A stretch of DNA of 64,000 bases from Sphaerulina vaccinii (taxonomy: Eukaryota; Ascomycota; Dothideomycetes; Mycosphaerellales; Mycosphaerellaceae), in contig JAKUDP010000002.1 of NCBI GenBank assembly GCA_022570795.1, positions 1,736,001 through 1,800,000 of the forward strand. Reading direction: 5' to 3'. The notes below the pieces were generated by a model. It had not been told where the DNA came from, did not search any database, and worked only from the letters and a program-made list of their open reading frames with translations. The position numbers were made by a program, and so were the translations under genes. Of this stretch, positions 21,570-30,740 are shown piece after piece (within the stretch, counting starts at the first letter, position 1; every line of letters starts with the position of its first letter).

Positions 21570-21595
21570 TTCAAATCGGGTCAGGTTCATTACTC

Positions 21596-21602
21596 TTTTT
21601 TT
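21596..21602 (+). terminator. RNA polymerase III terminator
   Basis: A run of seven T starts seven bases after the tRNA discriminator base. This is the expected Pol III stop and supports transcription of the whole interrupted gene as one Pol III unit. Confidence 0.8.
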
Positions 21603-22466
21603 CCTTTGCAAGGTGAGATCAGTCCAACCGAGCTGTTCTTTTGCTCTCGACATCCTGTGTTGGTCGAAGTAATGCCTAGATATATATGTTGTACTGTCTA
21701 TACAGTTCCAATGCTTTGTGATCAGAGTGAATGTACGAAGTGCTGCTCGAAAAGACTATAGCTAGCGTGTACAGCAGTATTGGGCTTACACGACCGAAGA
21801 GTTTGGGTGTCAGTGGTATACATATATCGATGTATTAAAGCATTGCTGGGTCTCTTTAGCGATCGATGCAGCCCTCCATATATGCAGCTCCGCTTGTCCA
21901 GAACTCGCTTCGCGGCAGATACAGCAGGAGGTACATATGCACTCAGAGTCGATCTGGATCCAACAGAGTGAGCTAGGTGTGAACATCGTTGCCAGATATG
22001 AGCGAGAGTTGAGTGGTATCAAATGTAGACAGCTCGAGCCCACTGGCAGGCAACAAAGCAGAGAATCATTGCTCTCTTGCGACTTGCGAGCTCCACGCTA
22101 CCCGGTAACAGTCGAGGACCTTCTAGTGGTAGGCCACTCGTGGCAGAAAAGGGCTCTAGAAGTGTGAGCAAAGTGGTGAAATATGTTGTTATCGAAAAGT
22201 TCAGAGGATATCTCTACGTCCATTCAATGATGCGTCGTGATGCAAGGTCAGATACAAGGACCATATCCTGCTGTCTGCGAAGGCGGCCATGAGATTCTGA
22301 ATGATGAGATTCTGAATGATGAGAGTAGTGATGTTGGGGACTTGAAGTGAGGTTGCTTCGCTTCTCACCTCCGAGCGCTCCTTGCTTCGCCGCAAACTCC
22401 GTCCTGCAACTCCCAACTTTTGCTCCATCACTTCAAACATTCACATCCACGCCATATATCGTCGCA
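21603..22466. other. Intergenic spacer with a short tandem duplication
   Basis: No gene is supported. At about 22290-22322 a 15-bp unit (GATTCTGAATGATGA) is tandemly duplicated. The end of the region is the 5' flank of the mitoribosomal protein gene. Confidence 0.4.
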
Positions 22467-23923
22467 ATGCCTCCACGAATACAGCCTCATCGTCTCCCCT
22501 CTCAATCGACATGCCAATGCTTCCGCACCCGGCCCTCAGCGACCTCCGAGGGCTCTTTCACTACCAATGGTTCTTCCATAGCCACACCGCAACAAACCCG
22601 CGACTTTCATCGACAGCCCGGTGCCAAAGCTACTCGTCAGCGCCGTAATATGTGGGAATGGCTCAATGGACCAGGGAAAGTCTTCAGAGATCCTCTGCCG
22701 GGCAGCACGAATTATATGAGCGCGTACGACAAATATGGAAACCTTGTACGATCAAGACGTGGGAGAGATGGGAACCCAAGCAGCAACCAACGAGGACAGG
22801 AGAGTGAGGAGGTTGTGGAAGTAGCCCCCATCGAAGAGGAAGGAGCTATACAGGCAAAAGAACGCGAACAAGGTCTAGACGAAGATGAGATCACAGCCGG
22901 TGCTGCGAAACGAGCGGCACTACGAGACGCTCAAGCTGAAAACGACGCACGAGATGGGAAACCGAAAGAGAGGCCTGGTGATATGCGACCTTTCCCAATG
23001 AATACAAATTTCCGCAGTGAATCTGTTCTGTCCGAAGAACTACGGGAGGAAGTCTATCGGCAGGTGGTGGGGGCGGGAGTGGATGTCAGCACTGTTAGTG
23101 CGGCCTTTGGAATCGATTTGAGAAGGGTGGCAGCTGTGGTGCGGCTGAAGAGTATCGAGAAGGGCTGGGAAAGTGAGGTGAGTTCTACATTTTCCCATTC
23201 TTGCATCTTGAAAGAGATGTGTGCTACGATGATGATCGTGAAATTTTCGATTAGTCTTGAAGACAACTACATGGTTACTAACATTTCGCTCCTATCTGAT
23301 TTTTGGCGATCAACATAGACACTGCTGCACACAAATTAGGATATACCAATGGCTAACATTTGTACCTATAGAACAAACCACTGGCAAAAGCATACAACGA
23401 TGCTATCCTTGCTATGCTACCTCAGACTCCTTACAAGCCACACAATCCCAAACAACAAATCTACTCCCATGAATCAATCAACGACCTTCCAGTGCACCCT
23501 TCAACTCGACAACAACTCTTCGTCCCTGTCTCGGAATCTCGACAATTCACTCGAGAGGATGCTGCGAAAGCTTTTCATGACAAGCTTCTCCCTGCGGACA
23601 AGCGTATTCCTCATCCAGAACTGATCGCTCTGGAAAAGGAACATCGTGCTGGTGTCAGCAGAGAGGAACGATGGGCTGGTCAGCAGAGAAGGGATCAGGA
23701 GGCCAGAGAGGCTAAAGCTAAGGCCGAGGCGAAGAAGGCTGCGTGGGAAGAAAGGACGCAGAGGATTGTCAGCACGAGAAGGTGGGACTTCAAATTTCAA
23801 GATATCAGTGCTGAAAAGGTCGGGAAGAATGGCAGAGGAAGAGAGGGTGTTGGTGCGAGGTATGGTATGCCTCATGAAGACCGCAAGAGAGGAATGGTCA
23901 AGATTCCAACGAGTGTGGAGTAG
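22467..23923 (+). CDS. Mitochondrial small-subunit ribosomal protein S35-type (Rsm24/Bot1 family)
   Basis: Two exons, 22467-23177 and 23372-23923, with a 194-nt intron (GAG|GTGAGT...CTATAG|AAC), encode 420 residues. I use the ATG at 22467 (MPPRIQPHR); the upstream open frame has no ATG. The first 60 residues are basic and Ser/Thr-rich, fitting a mitochondrial presequence. The core motifs RRNMWEWLNGPGKVFRDPLPGSTNY and the helix-turn-helix-like region ELREEVYRQVVGAGVDVSTVSAAFGIDLRRVAAVVRL match fungal mitochondrial S35/Bot1 proteins. The C-terminal half is charged and Lys/Glu-rich. Role: component of the mitochondrial 37S ribosomal subunit. The intron is the longest of any protein gene here and could hide a second small exon. 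Confidence 0.82.
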
Positions 23924-23932
23924 ATGGATGCT

Positions 23933-23960
23933 GTATAGTGTATAGTGTATAGTGTATAGG
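23933..23960. repeat. Short tandem repeat TATAGTG
   Basis: Four near-perfect 7-nt units (TATAGTG) lie directly behind the stop codon of the mitoribosomal protein gene, within its presumed 3' UTR. Probably a simple microsatellite. Confidence 0.6.
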
Positions 23961-24174
23961 TGTACAGTACCATCCCTGTTAGAATCTGGATCACAAGCAA
24001 TCACGGTTTACGCAGCGCATGTGACAGAAGGGAAGCTGTTCAGAGCCTCTTTTTCTCTCGGCTCAATTCCAATCTAGTTCACTTCAACCCCACCTCTGTT
24101 TCTTTCCTCTACACCGACATATTCACATACAAACACTTCTTGCATGGAACGACAGTAACAACGACACCGCCACC

Positions 24175-25205
24175 ATGTCCTTCCTCTTCTACCTCTCGAC
24201 CTTTGTCACCATCATCACCCTCCTCGTCCATGGCCTCAACTTCGCCGCGCGGGCTCTCAAAGCTCCCATCCTCGAATTCTCTGGCCGATCGATAGCCTCC
24301 TTCTGCGCACTCTTCCTGTGCGCAGCCTATGGAACCATCGCGTCCGCTCTTCTCAGTCTAGTCGGCTATGGCGGTCTCGGCCAATACACCACAGCCCGAG
24401 CGTTCAAATGGTGCATGCTGCTCTTCACGGGAGTGTGGTTTGAGGTCGAGGATGAGAACGACTACTTGGGGAAGACAAGACCAGCTGTATTGGTGGGAAA
24501 TCACCAAACGGAGTTAGATGTGCTCATGCTGGGTGCTGTTTTCCCGAAGTGGTGTAGTGTCACGGCAAAGAGCAGTTTGAAGTACTGGCCTGTTCTTGGG
24601 TGGTTCAGTAAGTACAGTGACTCCTTTCGGTTGCATACCAGCAGGGAGGTTATGGCAGTGGAAGCGTGAGGCTGATTTGTGGTATAGTGGCACTTTCGAA
24701 AACTGTTTTCATCGAACGCAAATCGCGAGCCCAGGCCTTTGCAGCATTCGACTCCGCAGCCGCACAAATGAAGACCGAAAGGCAATCTGTATTCATCTTC
24801 CCCGAAGGTACTCGATCCTACTACGATCACCCGGACCTGCTACCTTTCAAGAAGGGTGCTTTTCATATGGCGATCCAGGCACAAGTCCCAATCATACCAG
24901 TCGTGGTTGCGAACTACAGTAGTGTATTGAATGTGAAGAGAAAGCAATTCCAGCCAGGAAGGATTCCCGTGAAGATCTTGCGTCCAATCAGTACGGCAGG
25001 AAAGACGAAAGAAGATGTCAATCAGCTGCTTGAGGAAGTGAGGGAGAAGATGTTGAAAACGCTGAAGGAGCTGCATGACCAAGTGATCAAGGAGGGCATT
25101 GCTGTCAAGCAGGAGGAACAGAGGGGCAGTCATGCTACTGGAACTGCCAGGGAGAATGGAAACGTTGATCTCAAGGAGAGGAAAGTCATGAATGCAGCTG
25201 CATAG
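24175..25205 (+). CDS. slc1: 1-acyl-sn-glycerol-3-phosphate acyltransferase (lysophosphatidate acyltransferase)
   Basis: Two exons, 24175-24607 and 24688-25205, over an 80-nt intron (TTCA|GTAAGT...GTATAG|TGG), encode 316 residues. An N-terminal signal-anchor and a second hydrophobic segment (about 1-25 and 40-65) precede the acyltransferase motifs NHQTELD (HX4D, about 110), the FIERKSR substrate block, and FPEGTRS (about 185), then VPIIPVVVANY. The enzyme esterifies lysophosphatidic acid at sn-2 to give phosphatidic acid in the ER. The tail after about 265 is polar and variable, as usual. Confidence 0.93.
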
Positions 25206-26037
25206 ATTGATCCGCAGACGTACTCTGGTACACAGTCATTGGAGTACTGGCTTCCTAGAGATCACATTGGATACAGCGTGGCTGCACTGAAAGCTTGCAT
25301 CCGCCTCGAGGGAGAAGACTCCCACTTACCCAGGTAGTGTGCTGGACTGGAGACTGGAGCAAAGGCAACCACTCAACACTATATGTATGGCCCGCTGCAG
25401 CTATGCAACCTCGATGCTCGTCAGCTGCCACGCGAGCGCCTCTACAGTCAGATCCAAACTGTGGCTGAGCCATGTCGCAGAGACTAAGGGTGGGTGGAAG
25501 GTTGCAGAACTCATGTTCCCTCCAGTCTGTCCAGGCGATTCGAGGTCATACTTCAACAACATCGATCACACATTTTGCGATCGCTCGCGAAGGAGCCGGA
25601 ATGTCCAGACATATGGACCACATATCGGGCCTGCGAAGGGACTCTGGAGGGACGATGACCCGAAGGACAATAGCACGCAGCAGGCAGAGAGTCCAAAACG
25701 TCTCATGGGCCTTATATACATAGCCACGACACAAGTTCTCTACCGACACAATAATCAACGACCACGACAACATGCCGACCAAAAGAAAGCTCTTCATGAC
25801 GTCAGCCAGCAGCAAGAGCTTGATTAGAGGCATTGAGGTAGTATGATGTGATGGGCTTCGTACACCGTTCAAGCCTTCTTTTGCTGCAGAAGGCCAAGTC
25901 TCCATATCTATGTACTCACCGCTGCTGCATCGCAAATCGCGCTAGCTAACTACAAGAACTCAATCGCTTTCTCCATCAAATCTAATCTTCAACACCTCCA
26001 GTAGCATCCTCAGTACCAACACGAGCATCAAAAAGAC
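25206..26037. other. Intergenic spacer, nothing recognised
   Basis: Over 800 bp without a supported gene. Open frames here lack family features and overlap each other on both strands. The last 100 bp is A/C-rich and should be the 5' UTR of the SDR gene. Confidence 0.4.
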
Positions 26038-27008
26038 ATGGCTCCTTCCGAACGACCAGCAGCTCATAGACGCAGCTCCCAGATAGGTCCATCTGGCTCA
26101 TCGAACCGCAATTCTGATGCATACACAACTTCTTCTACAAGACATCGAACGAGCACCGTATCGACCACAGGAGGAGCTCCTACGAACACTTCCTCTAATA
26201 AGCTGGTTCTTATCACAGGAGCTACAGGTGGTAGGTCCCGATCATGTTTGCTTCATCCACCATTTTGCTGATAATATGTCTTCAAGGAATCGGAAAAGCC
26301 ACAGCTGTATCCTTCGCCCGAACAGGTCAATACAATCTTGCCCTCCACTTCAACACAGCTTCTCCTGCTGCACAAGAAAGTCTGATTCAAGCCATCAGCG
26401 AAGTCGTACCTGCAGTCATCGACGTAGCGCTCTTCCAGGCCGATCTTTCATCTTTCGACTCTGTTCGAAAGCTACATCAAGACGTCGTAGAGGGATTAGG
26501 TGCAGGTGTCGATATCTTGTTCTCGAATGCTGGTACGACAGGAGGTGTCAGTAATGTCTCGAGCCTAGCCGACGTCTCAATCGAAACTCTCGAGGAGACA
26601 TGGAGAGTCAATACTGCTTCTCCTTTCCTGCTAACTCAGCTCTGTCTGCCACATATGGAGAAGCAGCAATGGGGCCGTATTATCTTCAGTTCTTCTGTTG
26701 CAGCGTTGAATGGAGGTGTGGTGGGACCTCATTATGCGAGTAGTAAGAGCGCTTTGCATGGATTTGTGCATTGGTTGGGAGGGAATGTTGCGAAGAAGGG
26801 GATCACGGTGAATGCTATTGCTCCTGCGCTGATCGAAGATACTGCTATGTTGCCTGGTGGCGGCGATGATACGAAGTTGAAGGAGAAGATACCTGTGGGG
26901 AGACTCGGCAGGCCGGAGGAGATTGCGGAGACTGTGATGTGGATGGTCAATACGAGTTACCTGACACGGAAGATTGTGCCTGTTGATGGGGGCTTTCATC
27001 CATATTGA
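26038..27008 (+). CDS. Short-chain dehydrogenase, 3-oxoacyl-[ACP] reductase-like
   Basis: Two exons, 26038-26230 and 26287-27008, with a 56-nt intron that falls exactly in the cofactor loop: ITGATGG before, GIGKATAVSFA after. The product has 304 residues. SDR hallmarks: TGxxxGIG, FSNAGTTGG (NAG motif), the catalytic Ser in IIFSSSVAALNGG, and YASSK (Tyr-x-x-x-Lys), then VNAIAPALIEDT and the C-terminal VDGGF. Closest in style to fungal OAR1/FabG reductases of mitochondrial fatty-acid synthesis. A Ser/Thr/Arg-rich N-terminal extension of about 53 residues could be a mitochondrial presequence but has acidic and glycine content that leaves this open. Confidence 0.85.
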
Positions 27009-28082
27009 AGAGGGAGATTATGCTGGAGAACGTGGAGTGATAGAGGTCTGTAGCAAGGCTACGAAGCGAGTCAAAACGCAACGATTACTCAGACTTGCAC
27101 TGCTTAGCAGTGCCACAATGAACGTCTTAACTCAGTGGCGTGGAGTTCTGCTAGCAAGCAGAGTGCAGACCGTAGACCACGCAAAGTCCTCTCACAGACA
27201 GTATTCCTATCTGCAGCACTGTTCATCGTAAGGAGAATGCAGGCACACTCTTTGGCTACGCAACTCGACCACGGCAACCACGAGACACGTCCACATGCCT
27301 CTAGCTCCAATATCGATACTGGTCGCCCAGCGTATCGCTCTAGAAACAGTCCTATCGTGCTGAGGCTGCCTGACCAACGAGCAGGCCGGTATGACTGAGT
27401 ACAACAAGCTTAGGGATTTCAGACAATGATGAGGTCCAGAAGTATGAGTGAGCCAAGCGAGGTACCCAGCGACTGCTTGCTCTCGTTCCGAAGTGCAGGG
27501 CCAGAGAAAGCACGGGCACGAAATGGCGGGAAATGGTCTGGAGGAAGAGGCCACCAGAGCAGTCAGAAGCACGATGTCTCAGACTTGCACTCCTCAGTAG
27601 TCTCATGATGGGGTTCCGAATCGATTGGCGTGGATCTCTGCTCAAGCGCAGAGAAGGAAGCATGCAAAGAAGATGGGCCACTTGGCAGGCTTGGAGAGAG
27701 TAAGTCGAGAGAATACCGGCTCAAAGAGCTCGTGGCACATAGCCATCTCTGTATCTGAATCGCCCATAAGCAGGCGTAATCTAGATCCTAAGTCCCAGCC
27801 TGAGCCTTGCTGATACTGCTTGATCGAGTAGCTTACAACAACACCGTCCATTCGCACATTTGTTCATCCAGTGTCCACCACACCACAAGCTGTGCAGCAA
27901 ATCATGTGCCCTTTGCTTGTTGCCTTTCCGATGGCATGATTGTAATACCGCGACAGACACTTGAAGGACTGGGATACTTGACGAGTCCTGTCATTATCTT
28001 ACATTCATTCATATTCCCTTCGGAGGCTTAGAAGAAGTCCAGCCGCCAACCTCAGAGCCTTCGATGTCCTTGCCACCAATCC
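27009..28082. other. Intergenic spacer with a diverged internal duplication
   Basis: No gene is supported in this 1.07-kb stretch. Two segments, 27088-27163 and 27578-27653, are similar at roughly 70 percent by eye, starting with the identical CTCAGACTTGCACT and sharing TGGCGTGGA. The copy at 27578 lies in a 109-codon minus-strand open frame; the copy at 27088 has a stop in the equivalent frame. Confidence 0.4.
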
Positions 28083-29165
28083 TCATATGGTCTTAGGCTT
28101 GAACTCCTGCAAGTGAAAGAAGGTGCCTCTCTTGTTGTAGTTGCAGTCAGGACACGCTCCTAGAGTCATGCGGAGCATTTTCGGATCTCGCACATAGAAC
28201 GATCTGTTGCAACTACGACAGCCGCAGGTGTACAGCTTGCGGTTGGCCAGCGCGAAGAACAACTCCGTTGCAAGTGCTGGTGTTTGCGCAATGCATGCCT
28301 TGAGCTTTCCATGTATGGGGAGCTGCAACTCGTTCGATCGCGCCACAATAATGTTTAGTGCAGTCGATCTGAGCTCCACAACTCGGAGCTGGCTTTGGTC
28401 CGTCCAGAGATGTTCGACGATACGAGTGAACGCCGACATGCTCGCCTTTGCACTCTTTTCAATGGCCTCCAGTGCAACAGAAAGCACCGTGTCAACCTTA
28501 ACGTCCACGCTCATGAAGTTATCCACCGCACGCTCAAATTCTGGACTTGCAGCTTCGGAGCGCCGGAAAATTGCCTCCAGCGCAGCGCATTTCAGCTTAT
28601 CCACGTTCCCCTCGATCGACCAAAGATCCTTTACCACGACTTCCAGGCTGCGGACATCCATGGGTCCTTTGAGACTGTCCGTGAATCGTGCCGCAGCGAT
28701 ACTTGCAAGATTCACGACTCCATATTTGTCGGCGATCACGTAAACATCGACGTGGTGATTGCGTGCAGCAGCCTGTGCTGCTTTGCCAACTTGGAATTCG
28801 TAGTCGCCTCTGTAGAAGAATCTGAGCATAGCGTTGACCGCGTCCGGTGGGTCCTCCTTGAGAGTGATGTGCTTCTCTGCAGCTTCCTGCCCAATTGTTA
28901 GTTGCTGCGTGAGCGCTTGTTGAGAGATGAGCATGCCTTGAATAGTCCATCGCAGATCTTCTCGAAGTACTCGCACTGTGGACAGATGATGTTGCGGTGA
29001 ACCATCCACTTGCGGCCCTCGCACTCGATGGTGAGGTCGGAGTATTTGGAGTCCGCAAAGAGCCTGTCAGTTGTCAGCTGCTACCTTCGTGTGAGGTCGT
29101 CGTGTTGCTCCTCACCCGGACACAACGCCACTCAGAGTGGCACGCGCGGTAGAGGCTTCGGCCAT
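28083..29165 (-). CDS. BTB/POZ domain protein
   Basis: Three exons, 29165-29116, 29063-28937 and 28886-28083, encode 326 residues. Intron 1 is GT-AG (52 nt). Intron 2 is GC-AG: it begins GCATGC after AAG and ends GGGCAG, with an ACTAAC branch site, 50 nt. Splicing restores a typical fungal BTB domain (about 17-110): GLFADSKYSDLTIECEG, WMVHRNIICPQCEYF, then EAAEKHITLKEDPPDAV and MLRFFYRGDYE. The C-terminal part contains paired cysteines (CGCRSCN and CPDCN) that could bind a metal. Such proteins often act as dimeric adaptors, for example for Cul3 ligases, but no partner is known here. Confidence 0.85.
28887..28936 (-). other. GC-AG intron in the BTB gene
   Basis: The only non-GT donor in this window: AAG|GCATGC at 28936, ACTAAC branch site, acceptor GGGCAG. 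Treating it as an intron joins FK to EAAEKHITL in one conserved BTB frame; without it the frames do not connect. Confidence 0.75.
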
Positions 29166-29270
29166 GTCGAGATCTTGTGTTCGCGTTGCGATGTGTGGGT
29201 GTGGGCGGAAGGGAGAAAGGTGGATGAGAATGAAAGTAGACCTGTTCAATTTCCTAGCGTGAAACACTCC

Positions 29271-29350
29271 AGTCACTTCGCTTGTCCCGTCGCATTCCAG
29301 TCACTTCACTTGTCGTGTGGCTTTGACACTCCGTCACTTCACTTGTTCCG
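29271..29350. promoter_or_regulatory. Three copies of a GTCACTTC-CTTGT motif upstream of the BTB gene
   Basis: The 14-nt core GTCACTTCRCTTGT occurs at 29272, 29300 and 29333 in the same orientation, spaced 28 and 33 bp, about 110-190 bp upstream of the BTB start codon. It could be an upstream activating element array or a small tandem repeat. Confidence 0.45.
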
Positions 29351-29422
29351 ATGCCCTCGCGCTTCACATGTCTTGAACAGCGCACTGAATCCTATTTGTC
29401 GAGCGCGATCTTTGGCCTGGGT

Positions 29423-29443
29423 TATACGGAGTATATCCGTATA
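29423..29443. repeat. Short palindrome TATACGGA-N5-TCCGTATA
   Basis: A perfect 8-bp inverted repeat around a 5-nt centre, flanked by two direct CCTGGG copies. It may be a dimeric protein binding site; location between the BTB and yaf9 genes. Confidence 0.5.
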
Positions 29444-29700
29444 GCCAACCTGGGACGCATAGCGCAATACCTGTATCGCGAAGGAGCTTTTCATCCTTAT
29501 ACGCTGGACACTGGCGCCGCACATAATTCGGGCCAGCCTCTATCAATGCTGTAGTCTTATATGCCCAGGGGTACCATGGCCAAATTGCAGCTCTTCCAAA
29601 GTCCACCAACGCCTCGCTAAAGTCATGCCTTCCTCATCACCACAACGCAGCCTCTGCGTTTAATTTCGCATAATATCTCTCTGAACGGGTCTTCCCACAA

Positions 29701-30519
29701 TCAAGCCTTCACACCACCTCCCAGCTTCTCCAGCTCCTTCCGTCTCTGCTCCATGCGCCTCTTCTCTTCCTCCAGCAGACTGTCGATCGCTTCGCGACTT
29801 TTCTCCAACTGCGCTAACACCTGCTTCTCATACTGCACACTCCATGCTCCACCACTTGGCCCACTTCCCTCACCACTTCCACCCGGCGCCTTCTCCGGCA
29901 GTTGTGCACTAACAATAACATCTCCATCCAGCACATAGTCCGGCTTCTTCCCCTTGCCTCTCCCCTTTTTCACCTTCAGCCAATTGAACTGGTCCTCACT
30001 CATCATCATCTTCGCGAAATCGCTCGTCGGTTCGTTGAACTCTATCGTTTCTAGTCGTTCGGCAATCACAACATTGTCTTTTTCTTGCCGTGCCTTCTGC
30101 TTCTCATCTCCGTAGGCAGACAATGTGAGGTAGTGCTCGCGATAGACGGCTTTTTCTCCACTTTCCGGTGCGAAGTAGAGTCTTATCTCGACGGAGAACT
30201 CTCCGTAGCCTGTTTCAGCGACTTCGAATGAAATGTCCTTCTTCGCGCAATTGGTGGCTGGATCGATCATCGATGATGATTCAATCGTCCGAGAAGAGTC
30301 TGCATAAGTGTGATGCAACTTGAATTGCACCTTTTTGAGCCAGGTGGTGATGTCTGGGCCATTGGGAAGCGGGCGAACGTATACTTTCCAACCTTTGGTG
30401 TGGCCTTCGGGCGGTGGATCGGGATAATTTGGATGTGGCAGGATGTGCGCCTCGTTCCCGATGATGAAGTGGCGTGTCAGCTTGATGCCGCGCACGCGTT
30501 TGGACGTTGCAGCTGGCAT
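29701..30519 (-). CDS. yaf9: YEATS-domain protein Yaf9
   Basis: Intronless 272-residue frame when started at 30519 (MPAATSKRVRGIKL). The open frame continues upstream to a Met at 30651, but those 44 residues are low-complexity, lie partly inside the transposon end, and are absent from the family. YEATS domain at about 10-150: ISRPF-like start replaced by LTRHFIIGNEAHIL, then GHTKGWKVYVRPLPNGPDITTWLKKVQFKLHHTYADSSRTIE region and the GYGEFSVEIRLYF strand. A C-terminal coiled coil (about 235-265) matches Yaf9, not Taf14 or Sas5. Yaf9 is a shared subunit of the NuA4 acetyltransferase and SWR1 H2A.Z-exchange complexes and reads acylated histone H3. Confidence 0.9.
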   Translation of the reverse strand: MPAATSKRVRGIKLTRHFIIGNEAHILPHPNYPDPPPEGHTKGWKVYVRPLPNGPDITTWLKKVQFKLHHTYADSSRTIESSSMIDPATNCAKKDISFEVAETGYGEFSVEIRLYFAPESGEKAVYREHYLTLSAYGDEKQKARQEKDNVVIAERLETIEFNEPTSDFAKMMMSEDQFNWLKVKKGRGKGKKPDYVLDGDVIVSAQLPEKAPGGSGEGSGPSGGAWSVQYEKQVLAQLEKSREAIDSLLEEEKRRMEQRRKELEKLGGGVKA

Positions 30520-30633
30520 ATCGTTGGTGTTGGAGGAAGATGGCGAGATGGAGCGTGAGAACTTGAAGTGAGAGCACGCGAGGAGCGGAAGGCAAGGATG
30601 CCAAGTTTCGCTTGTGAAAGTGGGTCTCTGACG

Positions 30634-30671
30634 GAGCGCCAAAGTGACCATGGATCAAAACCCTCCCCTAC
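30634..30671 (+). repeat. Left terminal inverted repeat of the outer transposon
   Basis: Contains CCAAAGTGACCATGGATC and ends CCCTCCCCTAC. It matches the reverse complement of 48303-48340 at 37 of 38 positions. It lies 115 bp upstream of the yaf9 ATG. Confidence 0.85.
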
Positions 30672-30740
30672 TTAATATTCTGTAGTAACCTTGTATATAC
30701 CTTGCCATTATTACTTGTTTACTCGCTGTCTGCACGCAAT

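Larger units (their letters stand above)
21400..21589 (+). tRNA. tRNA-Trp (CCA) interrupted by three introns, two spliceosomal-like
   Basis: Exonic parts are 21400-21408, 21463-21489, 21503-21518 and 21570-21589 (72 nt in total). They give a full cloverleaf: acceptor stem GGACCTG/CAGGTTC (one G-U) with discriminator A, D stem GCGC/GCGC with loop AGCGGTA, anticodon CCA at 21486-21488, variable loop AGGTC, and T stem ATCCG/CGGGT with loop TTCAAAT. A 13-nt intron follows position 37 and contains TGG able to pair with the anticodon, the normal eukaryotic arrangement. The other two insertions lie between positions 9/10 and 53/54. They start GTAAGC and GTATGT, contain GCTAAC and TACTAAC, and end TAG, like the pre-mRNA introns of this window. 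The anticodon stem has one A-C mismatch (31/39). Confidence 0.9.

Noticed and set aside
27207..27681. Two overlapping minus-strand ORFs of 109-121 codons behind the SDR gene
   Set aside because: No start context, domain or splice logic; kept only as a diverged duplication finding.
30520..30651. 44-residue N-terminal extension of Yaf9
   Set aside because: It reads into the transposon inverted repeat and is absent from the YEATS family.
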